Below the pieces are notes generated by a model, which saw only the letters and a list, made by a program, of their open reading frames with translations, was not told where the DNA came from and did no database searches. DNA of 64,000 nucleotides from an uncultured Bacillota bacterium. Lineage in GTDB: Bacteria > Bacillota > Clostridia > Christensenellales > UBA1242. The translations under genes were made by a program, and so were the position numbers. Positions 9,201-17,814 of the stretch are shown here, one piece after another (positions within the stretch are counted from its first letter, which is position 1; each line of letters opens with the position of its first letter). The DNA lies in contig CASDUK010000003.1 of the NCBI GenBank assembly GCA_949283975.1, forward strand, positions 62,001 to 126,000, in the 5' to 3' direction.

Positions 9201-9754
9201 CACCTTCTTTTGTTTTCCTTTGGAACAATAACCTGAACAGATGACGGCTTTGCAATTTGACCCTTTAAATTCTTTTTATCCTGCTTAATTTGTTTTTTTG
9301 CTTTTCTTTCAAGCCTGCTTTGTCTTAGTGCAAATTTTTCGATTATTATATATACAATCCAACTTAAAAAGCTCATAACTAAAACGAGAAGCATAAAAAT
9401 AACAATTGAAATTATTGCAGAAGGCAAACTTTCAATTAGCGATAAAACAGAGGGCATGTCTGCCGCAGCTTGGCTAATTTGTTCATTTTGAAGGAGAAGG
9501 GCGGTTATTCCGTCTGGAAGGTTTGAAACAACCTCTCCATCAACAACCCAACCTATTCCAGAAATGTCAATATTTGCAACGGCGTTTGAAATTGGAATTG
9601 TTATAAGCCCGGCAATTATTACAAAAACAAGAAATGTTCCAAGCCTGATAGAGCTTCTAACAAGCCCTCTTTTAAGCCCAAACAAAAAGCCCAACGCAAG
9701 CGAAAGAATTAAAACCAAATATGCAACAAGAGTTATTATTGAAGCAAGATCCAT
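6203..9754 (-). CDS. giant CvpA-like membrane protein with ~970-residue C-terminal region
   Basis: The chosen start (ATG 9752-9754) has an AAGGAG site 5 nt upstream; a start 9 codons earlier lacks one. The 1183-residue product begins with a CvpA/colicin V production-like module: a first helix, GLKRGLVRSS, then a second helix. Two more membrane helices follow near residues 95-120 and 185-210. The remaining roughly 970 residues are Ser/Glu/Asn/Leu-rich, predicted mostly helical, and resemble no family I recognise. Ordinary CvpA proteins have about 160-200 residues, so this is either a fusion or a large lineage-specific expansion. It sits directly upstream of rsmH, which suggests envelope function (inference). 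The function is unknown. Confidence 0.75.
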   Translation of the reverse strand: MDLASIITLVAYLVLILSLALGFLFGLKRGLVRSSIRLGTFLVFVIIAGLITIPISNAVANIDISGIGWVVDGEVVSNLPDGITALLLQNEQISQAAADMPSVLSLIESLPSAIISIVIFMLLVLVMSFLSWIVYIIIEKFALRQSRLERKAKKQIKQDKKNLKGQIAKPSSVQVIVPKENKRRWLGSAVGLVFGFLFIFCLFVPISSLTSTISEIAASPSSPVVSAESDSEFLSETSSDLLKYYLGEETISYVDAFSQSVPGKMLTLGGFDDVIFDALTSVSVNNENFAFRKDVLNLTKVYDEYVFLVDEIGASENYKNVNFDKIEKILNTVLDMGIVRVLAEEAVPYALTFVYDSETFVNFEYNQEVKAALDNVVEGLKSSKSGFVNTLKSDLSSILKICQAACQVGLVDSWVGGERDVSTFINSLAAQDYKLINSLTENVTSSYTLKCILTGGLNVGFEVVQDQTNDELYLGDLDQNKIDWALANSSLNSLLRNAVDGYLILDRNGIDQNNIENVFSNSFSTEDFNALISLVGSELELLKSSPLFVSQDINAYNQLVDYVVLKEPFNELLDAPLLKSLNWEDEINQIKPSLTVLKEQGILDYAINNELDITEICTLLINEESLENQTYVREVLKPLLDSRLSQKPVKYALELANENMDTLREKIGQEVENIDLSNFTYLSAADKEEITNLFDGFVVMVVEFGFEGFTGDTLSTILALNDPSLNGGVNSDYIVNIINPLSKISILRPTYNSIFQAAQNNEEFNQYLTLGEAASEDFSWEEEFEIINVLLSIFEKENNGQSVANLLFPTGELGSVEITNELISKIFNNLKLPLYETLPESSSIRIMINNLYDSKILKQTLVYLINTLNESVGEQISSEENVVSISPIDLDRLTEDQEEDIVVILEKLADCFEILTGENFDLGNMTDEEIEKVGSFLNSLKENAYDYSNGTPNPNCVLSSDGKTVENGGIFAELYIAMIDYAKQSYSFSGDVSYGEIEWINFLKTAQKLSSLSGGGNILDILADPESGVDVGDALEVVGASEETSNKISDVQNSFANVDGSSSQSFEDLSTSLGNITEENAGEIVEIVQSAIGKDISSSVDLSYIQKEQVVSSRISLLIETGISSENLNESLSDLCNGATLVLQRAIASGVAISSSLSFEEISAAIDSKTTDETIRNLVKSLF

Positions 9755-9842
9755 GTTTTCTCCTTTTTTAATTATACCCAATCTAAATTGTTTTTAATTT
9801 TGTAAAACAGGTTTTTTTGTAAAAAAGAAAAGATTGTTGGCG

Positions 9843-10442
9843 TTATTCGCCCAAAATCTTCCCCTTTTCCTTTTTATATTCCTTTTCTGATATTTCGCCA
9901 CTTTCTTTTAAAGAATTTAGTTTTTTAAGCGCTGTGTAATGATCTGCGGTTGCAATAATTGAAACAGGTTTTGGTTTTAGGCTGTTTTTCTTTCCTATGT
10001 AAAAGAATATAATGGCAGAAAGCGTTACAAGGAAGGCTATAAGCGAAATTAACGCTGCAACCAAAATAAGCGGAATTAAAACGCCTTGCTCTTTGCAAAT
10101 TCCAAACAGAACAAAGAAAAGACCAGCGCAAATTAACATATAAACAAGGCTTGAAACAAGCTTTAAAGATTTGTAATATTCGCCGAGCTCAACTTTTATT
10201 TGCTTAAACCTTAAAATGCCCAAAACTAAAGCAAAAAAAGCCAAGACAACAAAAATTGCCAAAAAACCGTTTCTTGTTACTTCAAGCGACGGAGAAGAGT
10301 TGAAGGCCTCAACAAAACCGGCCGACAAATCTGAAACGAAAGTTTCGCTTGAAAACAAAACCCCGCACAGCGCAAAAAGATATATTGCAAAAATAATTTG
10401 CAAAGCGCCACATGCGCCAATTAAAAGTGAACCCTTTTTCAT
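9843..10442 (-). CDS. four-helix membrane protein with SHOCT-like C-terminus
   Basis: The start is the ATG at 10440-10442 with a GGAGG site 5 nt upstream; a start 4 codons earlier would cover that site. The product of about 199 residues has four hydrophobic helices within its first 150 residues and a charged tail. The last 35 residues (LKKLNSLKESGEISEKEYKK) match the SHOCT pattern, a short C-terminal oligomerisation module: Leu-x-x-Leu, Gly-x-Ile-(S/T)-x-x-Glu-(F/Y). Such proteins are usually annotated only as SHOCT domain-containing membrane proteins. The CvpA-like gene lies just downstream on the same strand. Confidence 0.65.
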   Translation of the reverse strand: MKKGSLLIGACGALQIIFAIYLFALCGVLFSSETFVSDLSAGFVEAFNSSPSLEVTRNGFLAIFVVLAFFALVLGILRFKQIKVELGEYYKSLKLVSSLVYMLICAGLFFVLFGICKEQGVLIPLILVAALISLIAFLVTLSAIIFFYIGKKNSLKPKPVSIIATADHYTALKKLNSLKESGEISEKEYKKEKGKILGE

Positions 10443-10552
10443 AGAATCCTCCAATTAAATTATAAAACAAAACAGTTAAAAAAACAAGAGTTTTAAATTA
10501 AAGAAATAAAATATACTTTAATTTCTTTATATTTAATGTTATTATATGATTT

Positions 10553-11146
10553 GTGGTTATATTTACGCAAATAATTTCCGTTCTTTTTTTAATATTAAGT
10601 CGGCTTCAAAAGACAAAACCGAAGTCTTTAATTATGCTTTTAACTTCAAGCGTTGCAAACGTTGCCTCACTTATGCTTTTAAACCAAGCGGCAGGGGCGT
10701 TTTTGTCAATTGCAACAATAATTAGAACAATAATTTTTTTCCTATATAACAAATTTAACCTAAAGCCTAGCATAGCAACATTTGCAACTTTTGAAATTGG
10801 CTTTATAATTATTGCCGGAATAACTTGGAACTCCTATTATGACATCTTGTTTCTTTTTGCGGTTTCAATTCTAACAATAGTAACTTGGCAAGACAACATG
10901 TTTGTTTTAAGAGTTGGAATGATTTTAAACTCTGCCGTTTTAATTGTTTATGATATTTTAATTGGGGCTTACATAAACACAATTGGAAAGGTATTTTGTT
11001 TGGTTGCAGCGGTTATAGCAATAATCTATTATGATGTTTACAAGAGGACAACGCCCATTATGAAGTTTTTTTATGGCGGGAAGCCAAAGCTAAAAAGAAG
11101 ACGCCTTTGGGCAAGGCTTAAAAAAAACCGCGTTCGCGGTTTTTAG
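10553..11146 (+). CDS. YgjV-family inner membrane protein
   Basis: The 197-residue, highly hydrophobic protein has about six membrane helices in the arrangement of the bacterial inner membrane protein YgjV family (N-terminal QIISVLFLILSRLQKTK, then repeated helix pairs); the family's function is unknown. The Lys/Arg-rich C-terminus is cytoplasmic by the positive-inside rule. The start is a GTG without a ribosome binding site; a TATTAT -10-like box ends 7 nt upstream with a weak TTTAAT -35, suggesting a leaderless transcript. It is divergent from the SHOCT gene and convergent with a lipoprotein gene, and its last codons form part of a terminator hairpin. Confidence 0.7.
   Translation: MVIFTQIISVLFLILSRLQKTKPKSLIMLLTSSVANVASLMLLNQAAGAFLSIATIIRTIIFFLYNKFNLKPSIATFATFEIGFIIIAGITWNSYYDILFLFAVSILTIVTWQDNMFVLRVGMILNSAVLIVYDILIGAYINTIGKVFCLVAAVIAIIYYDVYKRTTPIMKFFYGGKPKLKRRRLWARLKKNRVRGF
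11123..11144. terminator. terminator overlapping the end of the YgjV-like gene
   Basis: A 9-bp perfect stem (11123-11131 and 11136-11144) with loop GTTC is flanked by A-runs and T-runs on both sides. It encodes the last residues of the YgjV-like protein and ends 5 nt before the end of the convergent lipoprotein gene, so it can act in both directions. Confidence 0.75.
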
Positions 11147-11148
11147 GT

Positions 11149-11940
11149 TTATGCCTCAATAAATCCAGAAAGGTCTGGAAACTGAATTTCTTCGTTAAAC
11201 TGACAAAGAGTTGATTTGCAGGTCATATCCATCTTTTGCCCCTGGGAAGAAATAGTCATCGTCAAATTTGCGCTAAACCCAACGATGTTATTTTCGCTTA
11301 GAACAACATATGATTTTAAGTTTGAAACAGTCATGTTAAGCGCGCTTGACGAAAGTTCAAAGGATGAATTTTGAGAGATTTCAAATTTTGTTTGATTGTC
11401 TTGAACTGCTTTTTTAACAACAAGTTTTTCGCCGCCGCTTTCAAACATTGTAAAAAGAGAGTCAAGGTCGGAAATTCCCATAAAGCCATCTGGAGCTGTT
11501 GAAACGTAGCCGTCTTCGCCAAGTTTAACTTTAACCTTTTGGCCGTTTAGTTCTGTATACATATACCCGTCTACAACAAAAGTTGACATAGCGGCGTTTT
11601 GCCCGTTTCCTTCTACAACATAGAACATTGCAAGTTTTGGGTTTTCGGAATCTGAAAAATCAACAATTGAATTGAAATCGACTTTCATTTTTTCCCCGTT
11701 ATAACTCATTTCAGACGAGCCGGTTATCTTATATTTTAAAACATCAGATGACGGCTCAAAAGTTGAGAATTCATCATAAGATGAAGCAGAATAAGAGCCT
11801 TCGGTGTTAATTTCTTGCCTAGATTGAAGCTGGGCGGTTGGCGCAGATTTTAACGGGTCGCTCTCTCCGCATGCGGCAAAAACAAGGCTGCAAGGAACAA
11901 GAACCAAAACAAGCATAAAAAACTTTAAAAACTTTTTCAT
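11149..11940 (-). CDS. lipoprotein of unknown function, LolA/LppX-like beta fold possible
   Basis: The 263 residues start with a lipoprotein signal (KKFLKFFMLVLVLVPCSLVF, then AAC with Cys at about residue 24). The body is a chain of alternating beta-rich segments (YKITGSSEMSYNGEKMKVD, FSANLTMTISSQGQKMDM), the pattern of DUF6612 and LppX/LolA-like lipoproteins that bind hydrophobic ligands. That assignment is only by general appearance. The start has a GGAGGTTAT site. The gene is monocistronic between two terminators. A TTTGTCGAA sequence at 12014-12022 upstream resembles a Spo0A box. Confidence 0.6.
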   Translation of the reverse strand: MKKFLKFFMLVLVLVPCSLVFAACGESDPLKSAPTAQLQSRQEINTEGSYSASSYDEFSTFEPSSDVLKYKITGSSEMSYNGEKMKVDFNSIVDFSDSENPKLAMFYVVEGNGQNAAMSTFVVDGYMYTELNGQKVKVKLGEDGYVSTAPDGFMGISDLDSLFTMFESGGEKLVVKKAVQDNQTKFEISQNSSFELSSSALNMTVSNLKSYVVLSENNIVGFSANLTMTISSQGQKMDMTCKSTLCQFNEEIQFPDLSGFIEA

Positions 11941-12013
11941 ATAACCTCCAAAAATTTATATAAGAATAATTTAATATAAAAATTAAAAAAAAACAATTAA
12001 AAAACCGCGCTTT

Positions 12014-12022
12014 TTTGTCGAA
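12014..12022. promoter_or_regulatory. candidate Spo0A box upstream of lipoprotein gene
   Basis: TTTGTCGAA at 12014-12022 matches the TGTCGAA core of the 0A box. It lies about 75 bp upstream of the lipoprotein start at 11940. A single short match could be chance, but a Spo0A-type protein is encoded in the window. Confidence 0.3.
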
Positions 12023-12031
12023 CAACAAAAA

Positions 12032-12057
12032 AATTTGCCAGGAACTCCTAGCAAATT
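12032..12057 (-). terminator. leuS terminator overlapping the stop codon
   Basis: The 26-nt palindrome starts within the last leuS codons (ATT TGC TAG) and is followed on the minus strand by a run of seven T. Stem pairing is complete except for one G-U. The stop codon therefore lies inside the hairpin. Confidence 0.8.
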
Positions 12058-14459
12058 ATATTTATTATTCTATTTGGAACTAAAATAACCTTTTTAATTG
12101 GCTCAGTTAGATATTTTGAAATCACCGAGTCCGCTTTAATTAAACTTAAAATTTCTTCTTGCCCCGCCGCCGGCGAAACCTCAATTGTTCCTCTCATCTT
12201 TCCGTTAATTTGAACCGGAAGACTTATAACATTTTTAACAAGGGCCTTTTCGTCATATGTTGGCCAAGAAACATTTTTAAACTCAGGTGAAAATTTGTTA
12301 AGCTCCCAAAGCTCTTCCGTTATATGGGGCGCAAAAGGATTTAGCAAAATTAAAAGCGTTTTAAACTCTTCCCGGTTAACCTTTTTGTTCTTATAAATTT
12401 CATTGCAAAGAGACATAAGCGCAGAAACGGCGGTGTTGAACTTTATCTCATTAATATCATTTGTAACCTTTTTAATTGCATAGTTAAGAGGATAGGAAAG
12501 TTCGTTTGAAAACTTGTCTCCATCAACCAAGAAATCTTGCATTGCCCAAACCCTGTTTAAAAATTTGAAGCATGCTTTAACGCCGTTGTCGTTCCAGTTT
12601 ACCATTTCGCTGTAATCTCCAATAAACGACTCCCAAAGCCTTAGCGAATCTGCTCCATATTCTTTAACAACCTCTCTTGGGTCAACAACATTTCCAAGAC
12701 TTTTGCTCATCTTAACCCCGTTGCTTCCAAGAATAATCCCCTGGGAAATTCTTGTTTCAAACGGCTCTAAAACCGGGCTAATTCCAATGTCATAGAAAAA
12801 CTTATTCCAAAATCTTGCATACAAAAGGTGGCGCGTTGTGTGTTCGTTTCCACCGTTATAGATGCTAACCGGAAGCCATGCGCGAAGGGAATCCATGCTT
12901 GCAAACTCTTTGTCGTTGTTTGGGTCGCAATATCTCATGAAATACCAGCTGCTTCCCGCCCAACCGGGCATTGTGTCCGTTTCTCTGCGCGCGGGCGCGC
13001 CGCATTTCGGACAGGTTGTTTTAACAAAACTTTCAATTGCAGAAAGCGGGCTTTCCCCGTCCTTTGTTGGCTCATAGCTATCAACATTCGGAAGGACAAC
13101 AGGGAGCTGATCTTCTGGAACAGGAACCCAGCCACAGTGGTCGCAATATATCATTGGAATTGGCTCGCCCCAATATCTTTGGCGAGAAAAAACCCAATCT
13201 CTCATCTTAAAATTAACTTGTTTTTTGGCAACACCAAGAGAAATTAGTTTTTCGGTTATCTTTTGTTTTGCCTCCTCAACAACAAGGCCGCTAAATTCCG
13301 CCGAGTTAATTAATTTTGCGCCCGTTCCCAAATAATCTTGTTTTTCAAGAGCGCCGCCTCTAATGTCCCCCTCAATAACTTGAATTACGGGAATTTTTCT
13401 TTGTTTTGCAAATTCATAATCCCTTTGATCGTGGGCAGGAACAGCCATAACCGCGCCCGTTCCATAGCCGGCGAGAACAAAGTCTCCAATATAAACGGGA
13501 ACTTCCATTCCGTTTGCTGGATTTATTGCCGTTATTCCTTTTAGCAGGCAACCGCTTTTTTCTTTAACGAGTTCCTGCCGTTCAAATTCACTCTTTTTGG
13601 AGGCCTGTTTTATGTATTCATTAACCTCATCTAAATTTTCAATTCTATCCTTCAAAGATTTAACAATTTCCGATTCTGGAGCAAGAACCATGAAGGTTAT
13701 TCCATAAATTGTCTCTATGCAAGTTGTAAAAATTTCAAAGCTTCCGCCTTGCTTTATTTGGAATTTAACCTGAACACCTTCGCTTTTTCCAATCCAGTTA
13801 ATCTGACTTGTTTTGATGTGTTGCTGATATTTTGTAAGCTGTAAATCATCGGAAAGCCTGTCGGCATATTCCGTCATTTTTAAAATCCACTGGCTTTTGG
13901 CCTTTTGAACAACTTCTTCGTGGCACTGGCAACACTTTCCGCCCTCAACTTCTTCGTTTGCCAAAACACCGCAATTTTTGCAAAAGTTAACAAGCGTTTC
14001 TCTCTTTTCTGCAAGGCCGTGATTAAAGAATTGAATAAAGAGCCATTGCGTCCATTTGTAATAGGAAGGGTCACATGTGTTAATTTCTCTAGACCAGTCG
14101 AAAGAAAGGCCAATTTGTTTAAGTTGCTCTTTAAAAGTTGCAATGTTCCTTGCAACAATTTCTTGGGGAAGTTTGTGTTCTTTAATTGCCGTTCGCTCTG
14201 CCTCCAAACCAAAGGCGTCGCAGCCCATTGGAAAGAGAACATTTTTTCCTTCCAATCTCTTTTTTCTTGCAACGGCGTCAAGCGCCGTGTAACTTCTTAA
14301 ATGGCCAACATGAAGACCCTTTCCGCTTGGGTATGGAAACTCAATTAAAACATATTCGTTTTGCTTTCCGTCCTCGTGATTTTTGACAACAAACCTTTTT
14401 TCGTCCTCCCACCTTTTTTGCCATTTTGCCTCTATCTCGTGGAAATTATAGCCTTCCAT
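12048..14459 (-). CDS. leuS: leucyl-tRNA synthetase
   Basis: This cytoplasmic class I enzyme charges tRNA-Leu and edits mischarged products. At 803 residues it matches bacterial LeuRS length. The HIGH-type signature is HVGHL, preceded by FPYPSGKG (about 42-49). The connective polypeptide editing domain follows, then the zinc-like segment with CDHCGWVPVP and CPKCGAPAR, and the KMSKS signature (KMSKSLGNVV) towards the C-terminus. The start has a GGAGG site. It is followed 3' by its own terminator. The gene upstream on the same strand ends 8 nt before this start, but with no sign of a T-box leader in that 8-nt gap. Confidence 0.98.
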   Translation of the reverse strand: MEGYNFHEIEAKWQKRWEDEKRFVVKNHEDGKQNEYVLIEFPYPSGKGLHVGHLRSYTALDAVARKKRLEGKNVLFPMGCDAFGLEAERTAIKEHKLPQEIVARNIATFKEQLKQIGLSFDWSREINTCDPSYYKWTQWLFIQFFNHGLAEKRETLVNFCKNCGVLANEEVEGGKCCQCHEEVVQKAKSQWILKMTEYADRLSDDLQLTKYQQHIKTSQINWIGKSEGVQVKFQIKQGGSFEIFTTCIETIYGITFMVLAPESEIVKSLKDRIENLDEVNEYIKQASKKSEFERQELVKEKSGCLLKGITAINPANGMEVPVYIGDFVLAGYGTGAVMAVPAHDQRDYEFAKQRKIPVIQVIEGDIRGGALEKQDYLGTGAKLINSAEFSGLVVEEAKQKITEKLISLGVAKKQVNFKMRDWVFSRQRYWGEPIPMIYCDHCGWVPVPEDQLPVVLPNVDSYEPTKDGESPLSAIESFVKTTCPKCGAPARRETDTMPGWAGSSWYFMRYCDPNNDKEFASMDSLRAWLPVSIYNGGNEHTTRHLLYARFWNKFFYDIGISPVLEPFETRISQGIILGSNGVKMSKSLGNVVDPREVVKEYGADSLRLWESFIGDYSEMVNWNDNGVKACFKFLNRVWAMQDFLVDGDKFSNELSYPLNYAIKKVTNDINEIKFNTAVSALMSLCNEIYKNKKVNREEFKTLLILLNPFAPHITEELWELNKFSPEFKNVSWPTYDEKALVKNVISLPVQINGKMRGTIEVSPAAGQEEILSLIKADSVISKYLTEPIKKVILVPNRIINIIC

Positions 14460-14467
14460 TTTTCCTC

Positions 14468-15805
14468 CTATGCCATTTTAACTGGAATTTTATCAGAACT
14501 GTCTAAATCAACCCTGTAACAAGAAATTTTATTTGTTTTGGAAGAGTCTTCTGCAAAGAAATAGAAGAAATCTTCGTCTATGTCAAAATAATCTGACTTT
14601 ATTGTTAGCGTTCCAGAAATTTTTTCTGAGGTTGCATCAACGTCTGTTAAGCTAATTCTATAAACTGCGCTTGAAGAAACATAGTATAAATAACCATTTC
14701 TACTGCAAATAATTTTTGTAACAGAGCTTTTAACAAGAACGTTTCCAGCAGAGTTATCTAAATTTTTTATTATAATCTTCTCTTCTCCCGAAACATATGC
14801 AACGCCAAGGTTTTTCCCCTCATAAACGCCCAAAGGAACAAGAGGAATTGTTTCATCATCAAAGTGTTTAATTTCGCTTGAGTGGAAGGTTTCCCCGTCT
14901 AAACTATTTGAATAGATGTTATAGTCTGAAATTGTTCCGTTTGCAAAAAGTTCGTTTCTTGTGTAGAACAGCCTTCCGCCCTCTAAATAGGAAAGCGTTA
15001 CTGCAATTCTATCCTCATTTAAAAGTTCTGTTTCGTTTTTAGAAACAATGTCTGCCCTATACAAAATGTTTCCCATTGAAATGCTTCCCTGGCTTTCTTT
15101 GTTGACAGTGTAATAAACAGAGCATTCAATTGGGCTTGGGTTTTCGCTGTTGGAAACAATTGTTGTTCTTGAAGGAAGAATTGCCCCTGTTACATCTGAA
15201 GCAACAACACTTTCGCTTCCGTTTTCATTAACGATTATAATTTGATTTCCGTCATAAATTAAAAGATAAACTTGCTCGTCAATCATTGTCATTGAAAATT
15301 TTCCGTCTGAAAAACTTTGGGTTTGATAGAAAACTTCCAAGTTAGAGCCGTCTAAATTGCAGCGATAGAAAGTTAGAAGGTCATATCTAACCCCGCTAGA
15401 ATCGGACTCTGTTGTTGGAGAAGGGAAATATATTTTATCTTTAAAGATATAAAGCCCCATGTTTTCAAAGCCAACAACTTTTGAAACCATAAGTTGAACA
15501 TTTTTTAAAACCGGCGTTTCAACGTCTGAAACAAGTTCTGTGTCCATCTCTGCCCTATAGAGCCCAGTTTCGGTAACTGTTCCCTGCTCATTTGTTATTG
15601 ATGAGCCCAAAGAGGACGAAGAAACATAGGCGTCCGTAAAGTAAAGATAATCTCCCTTTGTAACAGCAAAGCCACCGTTTCCATAAATTTGGTCTTCATA
15701 TGCTGGCCCTCCTTGTAAAACAATTTCCTTTGGCCCGCAACCAGCAAAGGCAACGCCAACAACAATTAAACACAAAACTAGCGCTGCAGAAAGAAATTTT
15801 TTCAT
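14468..15805 (-). CDS. lipoprotein with DUF5050-like repeated beta segments
   Basis: The 445 residues carry a clear lipoprotein signal (Cys in VAFAGC, about residue 23). The body contains repeated short units of the type YLYFTD, FYRCNLDGSNLEVFYQ, NILYRADIVS, LYYVSSSAVYRISL, which is the DUF5050/beta-propeller-like pattern seen in extracellular proteins of Clostridia. The function is unknown; a sensor or ligand-binding role on the outer face of the membrane is an inference. It is just upstream of leuS (8-nt gap) and may be cotranscribed with it. The start has an AAGGAAGG site. Confidence 0.65.
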   Translation of the reverse strand: MKKFLSAALVLCLIVVGVAFAGCGPKEIVLQGGPAYEDQIYGNGGFAVTKGDYLYFTDAYVSSSSLGSSITNEQGTVTETGLYRAEMDTELVSDVETPVLKNVQLMVSKVVGFENMGLYIFKDKIYFPSPTTESDSSGVRYDLLTFYRCNLDGSNLEVFYQTQSFSDGKFSMTMIDEQVYLLIYDGNQIIIVNENGSESVVASDVTGAILPSRTTIVSNSENPSPIECSVYYTVNKESQGSISMGNILYRADIVSKNETELLNEDRIAVTLSYLEGGRLFYTRNELFANGTISDYNIYSNSLDGETFHSSEIKHFDDETIPLVPLGVYEGKNLGVAYVSGEEKIIIKNLDNSAGNVLVKSSVTKIICSRNGYLYYVSSSAVYRISLTDVDATSEKISGTLTIKSDYFDIDEDFFYFFAEDSSKTNKISCYRVDLDSSDKIPVKMA

Positions 15806-15876
15806 GATAACCTTCCTTTTATTAAAGCAAAAAATATATTAACACTTATATAAACAAAATGTCAAACAAAATAAAG

Positions 15877-16812
15877 TCAGCAAATCCACTTTTCAATAAA
15901 ACAAGTTATAACTTTTTTATAGCCCTCAGGGTCTTTTGCAAAGCTTTGAATGTGTCCAGCGCCTTTTGTTAAATAAATAGAGCATATTTGTTTGTTTGAA
16001 ACATCAAACATGTCCTTAGACATATACGCCGGAACAAATTTGTCGTTTGAGCCGTGGAAAAACAAAATTGGCAAGGTTGTTTTTTTAACGCTGTCAATCG
16101 GGCTTGCCTTTTTAAGGTCGCAATCGGCAAAAACTTTTGAAAAAAAGTTTGCAACGGGAAGAAACAGAAAGGCCGGAAGAAACCCTCTTTTTTCAACCAA
16201 ATATTCAAACGCTTGATAGGCGTTTGAATATGCGCTGTCTGCAACAACACATTTAACATTGCTTGGAAGATTAAGTTCGCTTGCCATCAAAACAGTTGCC
16301 CCGCCCATGGATTCTCCAAAGAGAACAATTTGGCAATCATTTCCAAAAAGTTCAATTGCTTTGTTAATCCATAAAACAATGTCGTTTTTGTCAAAGTAGC
16401 CCATGCTAACATATTGGCCGCTGCTCTTGCCGTGGGCTCTTAAATCTGGCGCGATAACGCTGAAGCCCTCTTCAAACAATATTTTTGCCCAAGGGTTTAA
16501 ATCCCTAAAGTTTCCATAGTAGCCATGAACGCAAATTCCAACCTTTTTCGAGCCGCTTTTTTCCAAAACTGTTCCAACAAGCGTTTCCTCTCCAGCCTTA
16601 ATTTCAACCTCTTTAGACGGAACCGTTTCCCACCAAGAATAATCAATTTTATAGCTTTCAATTTCTTTCATAAAAACTTTGTTAACCAATTTTCCGGCAA
16701 GCCCTCCGCGGCGCAGCGAGAAAAGATAGGCCAAAAAGCCAAATAAAACCCAAAGCAAAAACAGGCCAATAATAACGCCTAAAATTGTAAGAACAATTTC
16801 CAAAACACCCAT
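15877..16812 (-). CDS. membrane-anchored alpha/beta hydrolase
   Basis: The 311 residues begin with one membrane helix (about 5-30) and continue into an alpha/beta-hydrolase fold. The oxyanion-hole turn is HGYYGN. The nucleophile elbow is GESMGG (Ser catalytic), an Asp follows late (HGSNDKFVP), and the catalytic His lies in GAGHIQSF. The order and spacing match the Prolyl oligopeptidase/BAAT-like hydrolases (YqkD-type) of Firmicutes, whose substrates are mostly unknown. The start has a GGA site. It reads in the same direction as the lipoprotein and leuS, separated by about 70 nt. Confidence 0.85.
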   Translation of the reverse strand: MGVLEIVLTILGVIIGLFLLWVLFGFLAYLFSLRRGGLAGKLVNKVFMKEIESYKIDYSWWETVPSKEVEIKAGEETLVGTVLEKSGSKKVGICVHGYYGNFRDLNPWAKILFEEGFSVIAPDLRAHGKSSGQYVSMGYFDKNDIVLWINKAIELFGNDCQIVLFGESMGGATVLMASELNLPSNVKCVVADSAYSNAYQAFEYLVEKRGFLPAFLFLPVANFFSKVFADCDLKKASPIDSVKKTTLPILFFHGSNDKFVPAYMSKDMFDVSNKQICSIYLTKGAGHIQSFAKDPEGYKKVITCFIEKWIC

Positions 16813-16875
16813 TAAAATTCCTTTTTTAATTGTTACGCAAAATTAAAAAATAAAACCGCAGGCGCGGCTTTAATT

Positions 16876-17271
16876 TTAGTAATATGCCCCAACATTTACG
16901 CTAATTGGAAGAACCAAGCAAGCAACCAAAAGTGAAACAAAAACAAGAATTATTTGAAGATTAAGGTTAAACTGCTTGTTTTTAACAAATTTAACAACTT
17001 CAACAACAAGCCCGCTAAAAGCCAAACAGAAGCTAAACAAAAAGAAAACAGCAACAGCGGCAAAAGCAGAAGGAGAAGCAGTAAACAACGGAATTAGCCC
17101 AACCAAAAAGCTAAAGAAAATTGAAAGAACTGTTAAAAACAAGGAAATATATTCCAGTGTAAACAAGTTTTTGAAAAAACTTTTGCAACAGCCCTCACCT
17201 TGTTTTTCTTTGTTTTTGGGTTGCTGCGGCGCGTATTCTTCATCTTCGTTAAAAATTTCATATTCGCTCAT
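16876..17271 (-). CDS. small membrane protein, unknown function
   Basis: The 131-residue product has a charged N-terminus rich in Glu and Lys, then three or four hydrophobic helices (FTLEYISLFLTVLSIFF, LIPLFTASPSAFAAVAVFFL, LNLQIILVFVSLLVACLV). I recognise no family. A GGAGGTTTATT ATG start is clear. It lies 63 nt upstream of the hydrolase gene on the same strand and is probably cotranscribed. Confidence 0.6.
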   Translation of the reverse strand: MSEYEIFNEDEEYAPQQPKNKEKQGEGCCKSFFKNLFTLEYISLFLTVLSIFFSFLVGLIPLFTASPSAFAAVAVFFLFSFCLAFSGLVVEVVKFVKNKQFNLNLQIILVFVSLLVACLVLPISVNVGAYY

Positions 17272-17454
17272 AATAAACCTCCAAAATTAAATTTGATTAT
17301 AACAATCTTTTCATATATATTATACAACAAATTTAAAACATGTGCAACCATTTAAAAAATAATTCTATTAAAATAATATTTATTTTTAAATTCAAAAAAA
17401 AATACAAAAAAAGACAAAAAAAACATAAAAAATGCAAAAAAAACACAATTTTTT

Positions 17455-17808
17455 TTAAAATTCGCAAGAAGTTTGGGCAGCCGAATAATCTTTAAATTTA
17501 GAAGAAAGAAAATTTTGCCATTGCTTTGAAAAGTTTTGGTCGCCATGAAAACTTTTGCACGAGTAATCTTCAAAAACCAAAACAGTGTTTAAAGAGGACG
17601 CACAAGTTGAAAAATATTCCAACTGCTCCCTTGGAAAAACTTTTGCCAAAATCCTTTCTGAAAGATCTTTTCCAGAGCAAATTAAAACAGCAAAAGGAGT
17701 TGCCGCGTTTAGAAAAAACCTTGCAGGGCTTGAAAGCGAATCTGTGGAAAATCCAAGAGAGCCAGCAAAATTAAATAAATCCTCTTCACTTAATCTTTCG
17801 ATAAACAT
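17455..17808 (-). CDS. hypothetical protein (117 residues)
   Basis: The sequence resembles no family I know. It starts LSEEDLFNFAGSLGF and contains four Cys residues, without a Cys-x-x-Cys pair. The strongest support for a real gene is upstream: a perfect promoter (TTGAAA, 17 bp, TATAAT) whose -10 box ends 6 nt before the ATG, as at several other genes here. There is no ribosome binding site. The tail end runs into a long A-rich tract at 17390-17460. Confidence 0.5.
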   Translation of the reverse strand: MFIERLSEEDLFNFAGSLGFSTDSLSSPARFFLNAATPFAVLICSGKDLSERILAKVFPREQLEYFSTCASSLNTVLVFEDYSCKSFHGDQNFSKQWQNFLSSKFKDYSAAQTSCEF

Positions 17809-17814
17809 ATAAAA

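Noticed and set aside
12828-13247. plus-strand frame of 139 residues inside leuS
   Set aside because: leuS is intact with all motifs on the other strand; the frame has no ribosome binding site or family features.
13880-14300. overlapping frames on both strands at the start of leuS
   Set aside because: Shadows of leuS coding sequence.
14460-14467. T-box riboswitch for leuS
   Set aside because: There are only 8 nt between leuS and the upstream gene, so no leader exists there.
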